From Oscillospiraceae bacterium (GTDB lineage: Bacteria > Bacillota_A > Clostridia > Oscillospirales > Oscillospiraceae): a stretch of DNA of 12,795 nucleotides. Under the pieces are notes generated by a model. It made no database searches, was not told the origin of the DNA, and saw only the letters and a list, made by a program, of their open reading frames with translations. The stretch's first letter is position 1. Each line of letters opens with the position of its first letter. Below, piece after piece: positions 6,806-12,635 of the stretch. Location: the NCBI GenBank assembly GCA_017545325.1, contig JAFWOX010000036.1:1-12795 (forward strand), in the 5' to 3' direction. A program made the translations under genes and the position numbers.

Positions 6806-7344
6806 AACGTTATCCACAGCTGATAGTCTTCGCTTCCGTCGTAAACCGCATTTTTCTCCGTCTCCCGGGGGTGCTGCTTTCCGTACTCCCGCAGAGCGTC
6901 CAGGAGCCGCAGGCCCACCGCGTCCGTGGGCTCCCGGCGCAGGCCCGCCGTACCCCGGGGGACGTAGAAGGGATAGTATTCCATATATCCATTTTGCCAA
7001 TAGGCGCTTTTCTCCGTCCGGTTCAGAAACAGCAGCAGCCTCGACCCCTCCCCGGGCCAATTATCCCCGTTCTCCATCAGGACGTGGATATATTGGTGAT
7101 CCTGACCGTTCAGGTCCTGGCCCCGCTCCGTGAGGTTCCCCAGGTAGTCCGCCCGGATGAGGCAGGTCATGAGATAGTCCCAATTCCCCGGCGCGACCTC
7201 ATGCACCTCCCCCTTTTTGACCGTCACCAGGCACACGGCGTCGCATTTCTCGACCAGAGCCTGGGTCCCGGAGTCCAGGGTTTTTCTCCCGCATCCGGGG
7301 AGGATCAGGAGCAGCAGGGCAAGAACAAAGCAGATCCTTTTCAC
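6802..7344 (-). CDS. Small lipoprotein L2, paralogue of L1 and L3-L5
   Basis: This 180-residue lipoprotein is the last gene of the leftward L5-L4-L3-L2 operon. I chose the GTG start at 7342-7344, because it gives a proper signal peptide (KRICFVLALLLLILPGC, lipidated Cys18) and has GGGAGGAA at 7348-7355. A longer in-frame ATG at 7455 would bury the signal peptide and overlap L3. Family features: GRKTLD after the lipidated Cys, CDAVC (Cys38), RADYLGNL, LLLFLN, a YVPRGTAGLRRE segment and LLDALREYGKQHPRE. The tail after that motif is specific to this copy. The function is unknown; the cell-surface location is inferred from the lipobox. The stop overlaps that of the convergent nuclease-like gene, leaving no room for an intergenic terminator. 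Confidence 0.85.
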   Translation of the reverse strand: MKRICFVLALLLLILPGCGRKTLDSGTQALVEKCDAVCLVTVKKGEVHEVAPGNWDYLMTCLIRADYLGNLTERGQDLNGQDHQYIHVLMENGDNWPGEGSRLLLFLNRTEKSAYWQNGYMEYYPFYVPRGTAGLRREPTDAVGLRLLDALREYGKQHPRETEKNAVYDGSEDYQLWITF

Positions 7345-7358
7345 GTATTCCTCCCGTC

Positions 7359-7868
7359 TTATTCCAAGCCCAGCCATTCCTGGGGATGCTTGTTTCCGTA
7401 GGCCTGCAGGGCCTCCCGGAGCCGGATGCCCGCGGTGTCCGAAGGTCCGCCCCACCGCAGGGCGTTTTCCCCGGCGGGGACGAAGGTGACGCCGTCCTCG
7501 GACAGCTTCAGGAACAGGGTCAGCTCCGTGTTTCCGCCCGGCCGCGAACGCTCCCGATACTCCGGCACGAACGCCCGGTATTCCTCCTCCGTGAGCAGGA
7601 CCTCCGGCCGCCAGTAGAGGATTGTGCCGATCTCATTGATCACTGTCAGGCTGCCCAGATAATCCTCCTTCACCCGGCAGGTGAGGAGGTAGGCCCATCC
7701 CTCTTCTTCCGGAGCGGGGATCCGCCGGATATCCCGCACCGAAGCCAGACATACCGCGTCGCTGGCCTCGATCAGGGCCAGGGTCTCCGGGTCCAGCTTC
7801 CTCCCGCACCCCGGGAGGAGCAGGACGATCAGGAGCAATATCCAGAAAGGACGCTTGAAGCACATCAT
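7359..7868 (-). CDS. Small lipoprotein L3, paralogue of L1, L2, L4, L5
   Basis: This lipoprotein has 169 residues (168 if the second of two adjacent ATG codons is used). AGAGG at 7874-7878 lies 5 nt before the first ATG and 8 nt before the second, so either is possible. An in-frame ATG at 7967 lies inside L4 and is rejected. The signal peptide ends in LLLPGC with lipidated Cys21. Shared family features are GRKLD, SDAVC, KEDYLGSL, LTLFLKL, a VPAGE segment and EALQAYGNKHPQE, after which it ends almost at once; it is the shortest copy. The stop is 14 nt from the L2 start, with the L2 ribosome site between them, as in a compact operon. The function is unknown. Confidence 0.84.
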   Translation of the reverse strand: MMCFKRPFWILLLIVLLLPGCGRKLDPETLALIEASDAVCLASVRDIRRIPAPEEEGWAYLLTCRVKEDYLGSLTVINEIGTILYWRPEVLLTEEEYRAFVPEYRERSRPGGNTELTLFLKLSEDGVTFVPAGENALRWGGPSDTAGIRLREALQAYGNKHPQEWLGLE

Positions 7869-7881
7869 AAGATCCTCTTTC

Positions 7882-8436
7882 TCAATAGGGAAGATGCGGA
7901 CCGGTACCGACATCCAAAGCCAGATTCCCCCACTCCACCAGCCGGGAGGGGAAACCCAGGTCCTCACCCGGATGGGCCCTTCCCCAGGTCCGCAGCAGTT
8001 CCTCCCGCTCCAGACTGGCCTTGTCCCGCCCGTCCGGCTGCAGGCCTGCCTCCCCGTGGGGGACGAGGATGGGATAGCTGCCGTATTCCCGGTCGGAAAG
8101 GTCCAGGAACAGCAGAAGCGCGGAGGGGTCTTTCAGGAAGGCCTCATACCAGACCATATCCACCATGACGGTAATATATCGGCTGTCATACCGGTTCAGA
8201 TCCGTTCCCTCTTCGCTCAGATTGCCCCGGTAATCCGCCATGAGGAGGCAGAACAGGAGCCGTTTGCCGGGGATCTGGGCGTTAGGCCGGTAACCATCGT
8301 CCAACAGAGGGGAAGCCCGGCAGACGATCTGACTCGCCTCCGCCAGGGCCGCCGTCTCCGCGTCCAGGGTCTTTTGCCCGCAGCCCGGAAGAAGGAACAG
8401 AAGGAGCAGGATGAAAAGAAATCGCCTGATGCGCAC
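7882..8436 (-). CDS. Small lipoprotein L4, most divergent paralogue
   Basis: This 184-residue lipoprotein starts with GTG at 8434-8436, behind GGGAGGTGG at 8443-8451. The signal peptide ends in LLPGC (Cys19). It keeps the family opening GQKTLD and the central MADYRGNL and LLLFLDL segments, then VPHGEAGL. However, the second-Cys motif reads SQIVC, and the C-terminal AYGKKHPRE motif is degraded to RTWGRAHPGED, followed by a unique tail of about 30 residues. Its stop is 13 nt from the L3 start. The function is unknown. The divergence in both conserved motifs suggests relaxed constraint or a changed partner. Confidence 0.83.
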   Translation of the reverse strand: MRIRRFLFILLLLFLLPGCGQKTLDAETAALAEASQIVCRASPLLDDGYRPNAQIPGKRLLFCLLMADYRGNLSEEGTDLNRYDSRYITVMVDMVWYEAFLKDPSALLLFLDLSDREYGSYPILVPHGEAGLQPDGRDKASLEREELLRTWGRAHPGEDLGFPSRLVEWGNLALDVGTGPHLPY

Positions 8437-8464
8437 GATGCTCCACCTCCCTTGTCAATGATGC

Positions 8465-9031
8465 TCAGTCGAATTTGATCACGGTCTCCGTCCACAGCCC
8501 CTCCGGGTACTGGAAGGTCCAGCTTTCCGCCTCCCGGGGATGCTTCTTCCCATAGGCCCGGAGGGCCTCCAGGTACCGGAGTCCCGCCCTGTCCCGGGTC
8601 TCCCGGCGGATGCTCGCTTCCCCGCTGTGGGGCACGAACAGGGGTTTTCCATCTTTGTAATCTTCCTCATACACGTCCAGGAACAGGATCAGCCGCAGGG
8701 TATACTTGCCGGATTCCTCCTCCCAGGCTTTGAATACCCGGATATACCAGTCGTGGTCCACCGCCACATAGACGGTCACCCGATCGTCCCGATGGGCATC
8801 CTGCCCCAGGGTGGAAATGCTGCCCAGATAGTCCTCCCGCACCGTGAGGGCCATCACCGTCTTCTGGTCGTAAGAGGTGCTGCCTCCTGTCGCTTCCGCC
8901 AGGCATACCGCATCGGAGGCTTCGATCAATTCCCTTGTCTCCGAGTCCGGGGTCTTAGCGGCGCAGCCATGGAGGAAGAACATCAGCAGGAATCCCAGGG
9001 CAAAAAGGTACCATGTCCACATCATTCTCAC
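8465..9031 (-). CDS. Small lipoprotein L5, first gene of the leftward lipoprotein operon
   Basis: This lipoprotein has about 188 residues from the GTG at 9029-9031, which has AGGGGG at 9039-9044 with 7-nt spacing. Two ATG codons 2 and 3 codons further in are alternatives; the in-frame upstream ATG at 9118 lies in the terminator and promoter region and is rejected. The lipobox here is LHGC (Cys23), unlike the LPGC of the other four copies. Family features: AKTPDSET, SDAVC (Cys43), REDYLGSI, LILFLDV, a FVPHSGEASIRRE segment and ALRAYGKKHPREAE, then a copy-specific tail. There is a 28-nt gap to L4. A consensus -35 lies upstream, so this gene likely starts the four-gene transcript. Confidence 0.84.
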   Translation of the reverse strand: MRMMWTWYLFALGFLLMFFLHGCAAKTPDSETRELIEASDAVCLAEATGGSTSYDQKTVMALTVREDYLGSISTLGQDAHRDDRVTVYVAVDHDWYIRVFKAWEEESGKYTLRLILFLDVYEEDYKDGKPLFVPHSGEASIRRETRDRAGLRYLEALRAYGKKHPREAESWTFQYPEGLWTETVIKFD

Positions 9032-9058
9032 GGGAATTCCCCCTTTCTTCCCCCTCAC

Positions 9059-9087
9059 CCTACAATTTAACGTCGCGTCAATGTCAA
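9059..9087 (-). promoter_or_regulatory. Possible sigma-A promoter of the L5-L2 operon
   Basis: On the minus strand a perfect TTGACA (9082-9087) lies 17 nt before TGTAGG (9059-9064), which matches only 3 of 6 -10 bases. A TAAATT at 9064-9069 looks better but is too close (12 nt). It sits directly after the hydrolase terminator and about 28 nt before the L5 start, so a promoter here is expected. Confidence 0.45.
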
Positions 9088-9116
9088 GAGGTTTTTGAAA
9101 ATTTTCTGCCAAAAGC

Positions 9117-9148
9117 AAAAAAAAGCGCCTCCCGGATGGGGGAGGCGC
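9117..9148 (-). terminator. Intrinsic terminator of the alpha/beta hydrolase gene
   Basis: Read leftward, a perfect 9-bp stem GCGCCTCCC/GGGAGGCGC (9140-9148 with 9125-9133) and 6-nt loop are followed directly by eight T (A tract 9117-9124 on the plus strand). It begins 15 nt after the hydrolase stop. This is a textbook rho-independent terminator, and it insulates the lipoprotein operon. Confidence 0.9.
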
Positions 9149-9163
9149 AGTTTTCTCACCTGC

Positions 9164-10309
9164 TCAGCTCAACAGCTGCCGAAGTTTCGCCATGGGGCCC
9201 TCCGGGTCCGGCGGGGGACCGAAGGGACGCTCGTCCTGATCCGAGAAGGCCAGGCACTGGTTGATGGTCATGCCCTTGATGGAATCGTCCAGCCTGACTT
9301 CCCGCAGCCAGGGCACGGCGGCATAGACGATCTCCGCAGCCTTGGGGTCCGCCAGCACCTCCGCCATGGGGGTATTGCCGCTGAAGCCCCTTGGCCCGGT
9401 CTGACCGTGCATGGGGGGCAGGCTGAAAGCGGGATAATGGTCCTCATGCTTCCGGGGCATGAACTTTCTGGGATCATGGTCCGGCCCCTCAGCCGGCGGG
9501 TTGGTCTCCCAGGGCATCCGGGACCTGGGCGGGAAGCGGAACAGATCCCGCAGCCAAGCCAGGCAGTCCGGCAGCCAGGTATCGAAGCCCTGCTTCCGGA
9601 AGCCGGTGTCCGTTGTGCCGACAAGCTCATTGGCCAGGATGCCACGTTCCCCGGGAGTGTAGCAGTGGAGCTCAAAGGGTACGTCGTGGCTGGAGCAGGC
9701 CAGGGCCATGTTCAGGGCCTGGTTGCAGCACACCAGATGGTCTTCATAAGAGGAGATCAGGAAGGTGGGGGGCGTGTCCCCGTCCACCTCCAGGTCGCAG
9801 CGGAAGACCTTGGTCTTCAGAACTCCGTCCTCCAGCACCGGCAGCTCGGAGCCGATGCAGGGGTAGATCAGCACCATGGCGTCCGGCCTGGCCTCCCTGC
9901 CGCAGTTCTCCACCGCCGCCTGCACCTCGGGCTTTTTCCAGAAGGTCCCGGAGGCCGCCGCCACGAAGGCCCCGGCGGAAAAGCCGATGACGGACACCGC
10001 ATCGGGCCGCAGGTTCCACTCCCCGGCATGCTGCCGGATCATCCGGATGGCCTTGGCGGCGCAAACCATCGTGGCGGGATACAGGGCGCCCAGGCCCAGG
10101 GGATACTCCAGCACAAAGGTCTGAAACCCCTTGGCATAAAAGGCCATGGCCGCGGATTCGTTCTCCTGGGGGGTATGCATATTGAATCCGCCCCCGGGAC
10201 ACACCAGCATCGCCGGCAGAGGGCTGGGGTTCATCATCCCGCCCTCCCGGATGAAGCAGCGCAGGCGGGCGGTGCCCGAATCGTTCAGCGGAAGGGTAAA
10301 GTCTTTCAT
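9164..10309 (-). CDS. Alpha/beta hydrolase (esterase-like) with C-terminal extension and atypical catalytic His position
   Basis: This 381-residue cytoplasmic protein resembles the acetyl-ester/BD-FAE-type hydrolases common in gut Clostridia. The oxyanion loop is CPGGGF (37-42), the nucleophile elbow is GFSAG with Ser111, and the probable acid is Asp190 in SSYEDHLV after TPPTFLI. Where relatives have G-x-HG, the protein reads GERG (220-223), so the expected catalytic His is Arg222. After the hydrolase fold, about 90 extra residues from near 290 include FSGNTPMAEVL and a Pro-rich end; their role is not known. The ATG at 10307-10309 was chosen because AAAGGTGG lies 6 nt upstream; a GTG at 10345 would overlap the promoter. 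It stands alone, with its own promoter and terminator. Likely activity on small acylated or lactone substrates is inference, weakened by the missing His. Confidence 0.82.
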   Translation of the reverse strand: MKDFTLPLNDSGTARLRCFIREGGMMNPSPLPAMLVCPGGGFNMHTPQENESAAMAFYAKGFQTFVLEYPLGLGALYPATMVCAAKAIRMIRQHAGEWNLRPDAVSVIGFSAGAFVAAASGTFWKKPEVQAAVENCGREARPDAMVLIYPCIGSELPVLEDGVLKTKVFRCDLEVDGDTPPTFLISSYEDHLVCCNQALNMALACSSHDVPFELHCYTPGERGILANELVGTTDTGFRKQGFDTWLPDCLAWLRDLFRFPPRSRMPWETNPPAEGPDHDPRKFMPRKHEDHYPAFSLPPMHGQTGPRGFSGNTPMAEVLADPKAAEIVYAAVPWLREVRLDDSIKGMTINQCLAFSDQDERPFGPPPDPEGPMAKLRQLLS

Positions 10310-10335
10310 GGGAAACCACCTTTCCTTTTTCTGCA

Positions 10336-10364
10336 AGGGTAGCACAGCCGGACAGCCCCGTCAA
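10336..10364 (-). promoter_or_regulatory. Promoter of the alpha/beta hydrolase gene
   Basis: Read leftward, TTGACG (10359-10364) is followed after 17 nt by TACCCT (10336-10341), preceded by TGC as in an extended -10. It lies about 27 nt before the start codon. It is almost a mirror image of the flavodoxin promoter on the other side of the spacer. Confidence 0.65.
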
Positions 10365-10401
10365 GGAACGGGCGCGAACCCCCTTTTGTTGCGGGAGTTC
10401 C

Positions 10402-10430
10402 TTGACCCGGGCGGGGAGATGTGCTATCCT
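10402..10430 (+). promoter_or_regulatory. Promoter of the flavodoxin-cupin pair
   Basis: TTGACC (10402-10407), a 17-nt spacer and TATCCT (10425-10430) with extended TGC before the -10 form a good sigma-A promoter. The ATG is at 10469. Together with the divergent hydrolase promoter it lies in a 10-bp perfect inverted repeat, GTCAAGGAAC (10360-10369) and GTTCCTTGAC (10397-10406). Confidence 0.75.
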
Positions 10431-10468
10431 TTCATCAGGACGATAAATCAACAAAAGGAGGATGACTC

Positions 10469-10873
10469 ATGTACGAGAAGAAGCTGATCGTGTATTTTTC
10501 CAAATCCGGCAACACCAAGAAGCTGGCGGATATGATCCAGGCTGCCGTGGGCGGAGACGCAGTGGATATCGACGCCCCCAAGCCCGATTTTTCCGCCTAT
10601 GACCTGATCTTCCTGGGCACCCCCAACTACAGCGCCACCGTAGCGGGCCCCATGGCGGACTACATCAAGAGCATCGACCTCACGGGCAAGACCGTCGCCC
10701 CCTTCTGCACCCACGGCATGGGCGGCCTCCAGAACGTGGGGGAGGATATGACCAAGCTCTGCACCGCCGCCGGCGCGGCGAAGGTCTTCCCCACCATTCC
10801 CGTGAAGGGCGTGGACGTGGACCAGGCGGGAGAGAAGCTGGAAGCCTGGCTGAAGGAAATCGGTCTGAAATAA
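10469..10873 (+). CDS. Flavodoxin-like FMN protein
   Basis: This 134-residue cytoplasmic flavodoxin-fold protein binds FMN and carries electrons or acts as a small NAD(P)H-dependent quinone or flavin reductase. The phosphate-binding loop SKSGNTKKLAD is at residues 11-21. The GTPNYSATVAGPMADYI segment (about 50-66) and PFCTHGMGG (about 78-86) sit where the two isoalloxazine-flanking loops of flavodoxins lie. It is slightly shorter than classical flavodoxins, like the Flavodoxin_4-type proteins of Clostridia. The ATG is preceded by AAAGGAGG. An earlier ATG at 10462 is out of frame and overlaps the ribosome site. It is the first gene after a strong promoter and is followed 43 nt later by the cupin gene, with no terminator between. 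The physiological partner is unknown. Confidence 0.88.
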   Translation: MYEKKLIVYFSKSGNTKKLADMIQAAVGGDAVDIDAPKPDFSAYDLIFLGTPNYSATVAGPMADYIKSIDLTGKTVAPFCTHGMGGLQNVGEDMTKLCTAAGAAKVFPTIPVKGVDVDQAGEKLEAWLKEIGLK

Positions 10874-10916
10874 GCAACCCGGATCCGACATTGATTAAGT
10901 AAAGGAGAATATGCTG

Positions 10917-11468
10917 ATGTACGAGAAACTGGTATTCGAATTCCCCCAGGAGTATAACGAGATCACCGCCCCGGGCGACGATCCCGGTTTTGTAGTCAAG
11001 CCCCAGGCTTATTTCCGCGGCGCCTCCCAGATCCCCGGAAGCGAATTCAACAGCAGCTTCCAGATCTTTGTGAAGCCCTTCTTCCTGGACCGGGTCCAGC
11101 ACCGTCATCCCAAGGACGAATACCTGATCTTCCTGGGCGCTTCCTTCCCCAATGTCTTCGATTTTGACGCGGATATCGAGTTCACCCTGGGCAAGAAGGG
11201 GGAGGATGAGGAGCTGTACCACATCAACAAGCCCACCATCATCCGGGTCCCCGCGGGCGTGTACCACTGCCCCCTGCACTTCAAGCGGGTGGATAAGCCC
11301 GTCCTCTTCCTGGCAGCCTGCATGATGCCCATGTTCGGCGGCATCTACGACATGCCCGACGGCTCCACCCGGGAGATGTATTACAACGGCCCCATCCAGT
11401 GCAAATACGACGCCAACAAGAAGTGCGACTCCTGCGGCAAATGCCTCCAGGAGGATTGGAAGAAATAA
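10917..11468 (+). CDS. Cupin-fold metal-binding protein with a Cys-rich C-terminal tail, uncharacterised
   Basis: This 183-residue soluble protein is recognised as a cupin by its two motifs. Motif 1 has His62-x-His64-x3-Glu68 followed by a Gly at 74 (HRHPKDEYLIFLG). Motif 2 has VPAGVYH with His117. These would bind one divalent metal. The C-terminus adds Cys162, then Cys170-x2-Cys173-x2-Cys176 (CDSCGKC), a possible second metal or Fe-S site not normal for a small cupin. The start could be the ATG at 10911, but that lies only 2-3 nt from AAAGGAGA (10901-10908). The ATG at 10917 has normal spacing and is preferred. It is co-transcribed with the flavodoxin upstream and closed by a hairpin. I cannot assign a substrate; oxygenase, isomerase and metal-sensing roles are all open. 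Confidence 0.75.
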   Translation: MYEKLVFEFPQEYNEITAPGDDPGFVVKPQAYFRGASQIPGSEFNSSFQIFVKPFFLDRVQHRHPKDEYLIFLGASFPNVFDFDADIEFTLGKKGEDEELYHINKPTIIRVPAGVYHCPLHFKRVDKPVLFLAACMMPMFGGIYDMPDGSTREMYYNGPIQCKYDANKKCDSCGKCLQEDWKK

Positions 11469-11488
11469 GCTCTTTCCATCGGACAAGC

Positions 11489-11521
11489 ATGGCGCTGTCT
11501 CCGCGGAGACAGCGCCATTTT
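11489..11521 (+). terminator. Hairpin after the cupin gene, terminator or leader attenuator
   Basis: A perfect 30-nt palindrome runs 11489-11518 (arms of up to 13 bp, loop CGCG) and is followed by only four T. It comes 20 nt after the cupin stop and ends 18 nt before the next start codon. It can end the flavodoxin-cupin message. No convincing promoter lies between it and the next gene, so partial read-through into the next two genes is likely. Confidence 0.7.
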
Positions 11522-11536
11522 CAAGGAGGGAGTATC

Positions 11537-12163
11537 ATGCAGCATCTGGAGAACAACTATGAAAAGATGGCGGGGAAGGCCAAGGCCCTTTTCCTCACCT
11601 ATGACCAGGAGGAGATCATCCGCCGGAACGGACTGGAGGCGGACGAAAGCTGGCTCTATGCCCGGCTCCTGGACCTGGACCTTCGCCTGGGCCGCCGGGA
11701 CGCCGCCCTGGAGCAGCGGGAGGGAGAAAGCTGGATCCCCTGCCCCGGTATCAACGAGCCCATGGTGCTCCTGGACATCCTCTGCGACTCCAAGCCCGGC
11801 CGCCATGCCCTGGGCTCCTGGCGGAACACCCTGGATTTCGGCATGCGCGTACACCGGAGCCTGATGGAAAACGGCCATGCGTCGGCCCTGGAAAAGCGCA
11901 TCGACGCCCGGCCGGAGCTGCTTCGGACCCGGGCTCTGGCCATGGGGGGTACGGAGCTGGGGGAATACGGCGGGGCGGACTACGCCTTTATCCTCCCCTT
12001 CTTCCAGGATCTGAACCTCCTGGCCCAGTTCTGGCACGGGGACGAGGAATTCTCCCCCCGGCTGACTCTCCTGTGGGACGCGGGAGCGGGGGACTATCTG
12101 CGGTACGAGACCATGTATTACGCCCTGGACCTGACCAGGCAGAGACTGGGGGTGGAGGGATGA
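11537..12163 (+). CDS. DUF3786-like protein of unknown function
   Basis: This 208-residue cytoplasmic protein has no signal or membrane segment. The C-terminal third reads like the DUF3786 family known from anaerobes: GGADYAFILPFF, FWHGDEEFSP, a LLWDAGAGDYLRYET segment and MYYAL (about residues 145-197). The family assignment is from memory of these motifs and not confirmed. The N-terminal part is acidic and helical. The ATG at 11537 has AAGGAGGG at 11523-11530. An in-frame ATG at 11489 lies in the hairpin with no ribosome site and is rejected. Its stop overlaps the next start (ATGA, 12160-12163), so the two proteins are translationally coupled. The function is unknown. Confidence 0.75.
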   Translation: MQHLENNYEKMAGKAKALFLTYDQEEIIRRNGLEADESWLYARLLDLDLRLGRRDAALEQREGESWIPCPGINEPMVLLDILCDSKPGRHALGSWRNTLDFGMRVHRSLMENGHASALEKRIDARPELLRTRALAMGGTELGEYGGADYAFILPFFQDLNLLAQFWHGDEEFSPRLTLLWDAGAGDYLRYETMYYALDLTRQRLGVEG

Positions 12164-12627
12164 CGGATTACAGCCTTTTGGGAAAACAGCTGACGGCGCT
12201 GGCCGAGGATGAACCGGATTTCGTGCCGGTGCTGGCCAACGCCGCCGCGCTCCTTTGGGACTCCATGGACCGGCTGAACTGGGCGGGGTTCTACCTGATG
12301 GATCAGGGCAGCCTGCTCCTGGGGCCCTTCCAGGGGAAGGTCGCCTGCGTGCGCATCCCCCTGGGCAAGGGGGTCTGCGGCACCGCGGTGCAGGAAAACC
12401 GGAGCCTCCGGGTGCCGGACGTCCACGCCTTTCCCGGGCATATCGCCTGCGACTCCGCCTCCAATTCCGAGCTGGTGATCCCCATTCGCAGCGGCGGAAG
12501 GATCGTGGGGGTCCTGGATCTGGACAGCCCGGAACTTGACCGGTTCACGAAAGAGGATCAGGCGGGGCTGGAGGGCTTCGCCGCGGTATTGGGGGAAGCG
12601 GTGGATTTTTCCCGGCTGCGGGGATAA
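12160..12627 (+). CDS. msrC: Free methionine-(R)-sulfoxide reductase (GAF domain)
   Basis: This 155-residue GAF-domain enzyme reduces free methionine-R-sulfoxide, regenerated by thioredoxin, in the cytoplasm. The characteristic residues are all present: WAGFYL near 41-46, GPFQGKVACVRI (55-66), GKGVCG (69-74), HIACDSASNSELVIPI (94-109) and the closing VLDLDSPELDRF. The three catalytic or resolving cysteines are Cys63, Cys73 and Cys97, in the same order as in E. coli YebR/MsrC. The length is normal. The start ATG overlaps the stop of the upstream DUF3786-like gene, with GGTGGAGG at 12151-12158. A longer reading frame upstream lacks a ribosome site and would overlap that gene. The gene is followed by hairpin repeat B. 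The specificity for free methionine sulfoxide follows from family membership. Confidence 0.93.
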   Translation: MTDYSLLGKQLTALAEDEPDFVPVLANAAALLWDSMDRLNWAGFYLMDQGSLLLGPFQGKVACVRIPLGKGVCGTAVQENRSLRVPDVHAFPGHIACDSASNSELVIPIRSGGRIVGVLDLDSPELDRFTKEDQAGLEGFAAVLGEAVDFSRLRG

Positions 12628-12635
12628 AGAATTCT

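Noticed and set aside
7345..7455. Longer L2 start (ATG at 7455)
   Set aside because: It would put 37 residues before a clean lipoprotein signal peptide and overlap L3. The GTG at 7344 has a near-consensus ribosome site.
7386..8478. Plus-strand open frames of 207-260 codons opposite the lipoproteins
   Set aside because: They run antisense to L3 and L4, are Pro/Gly/Arg-rich and lack ribosome sites. They result from GC-rich third positions of the real genes.
9095..10342. Plus-strand open frame of 415 codons opposite the alpha/beta hydrolase
   Set aside because: It has low-complexity Gly/Arg/His/Pro/Gln composition, no ribosome site and no recognisable motif. The opposite strand encodes a clear hydrolase with promoter and terminator.
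10680..11486. Minus-strand open frame of 268 codons opposite the cupin gene
   Set aside because: It overlaps the clear cupin and flavodoxin genes and crosses their hairpin terminator. The composition is typical of an antisense shadow.
11489..11536. Upstream in-frame ATG for the DUF3786-like protein
   Set aside because: It lies inside the palindromic hairpin without a ribosome site. The ATG at 11537 follows AAGGAGGG.
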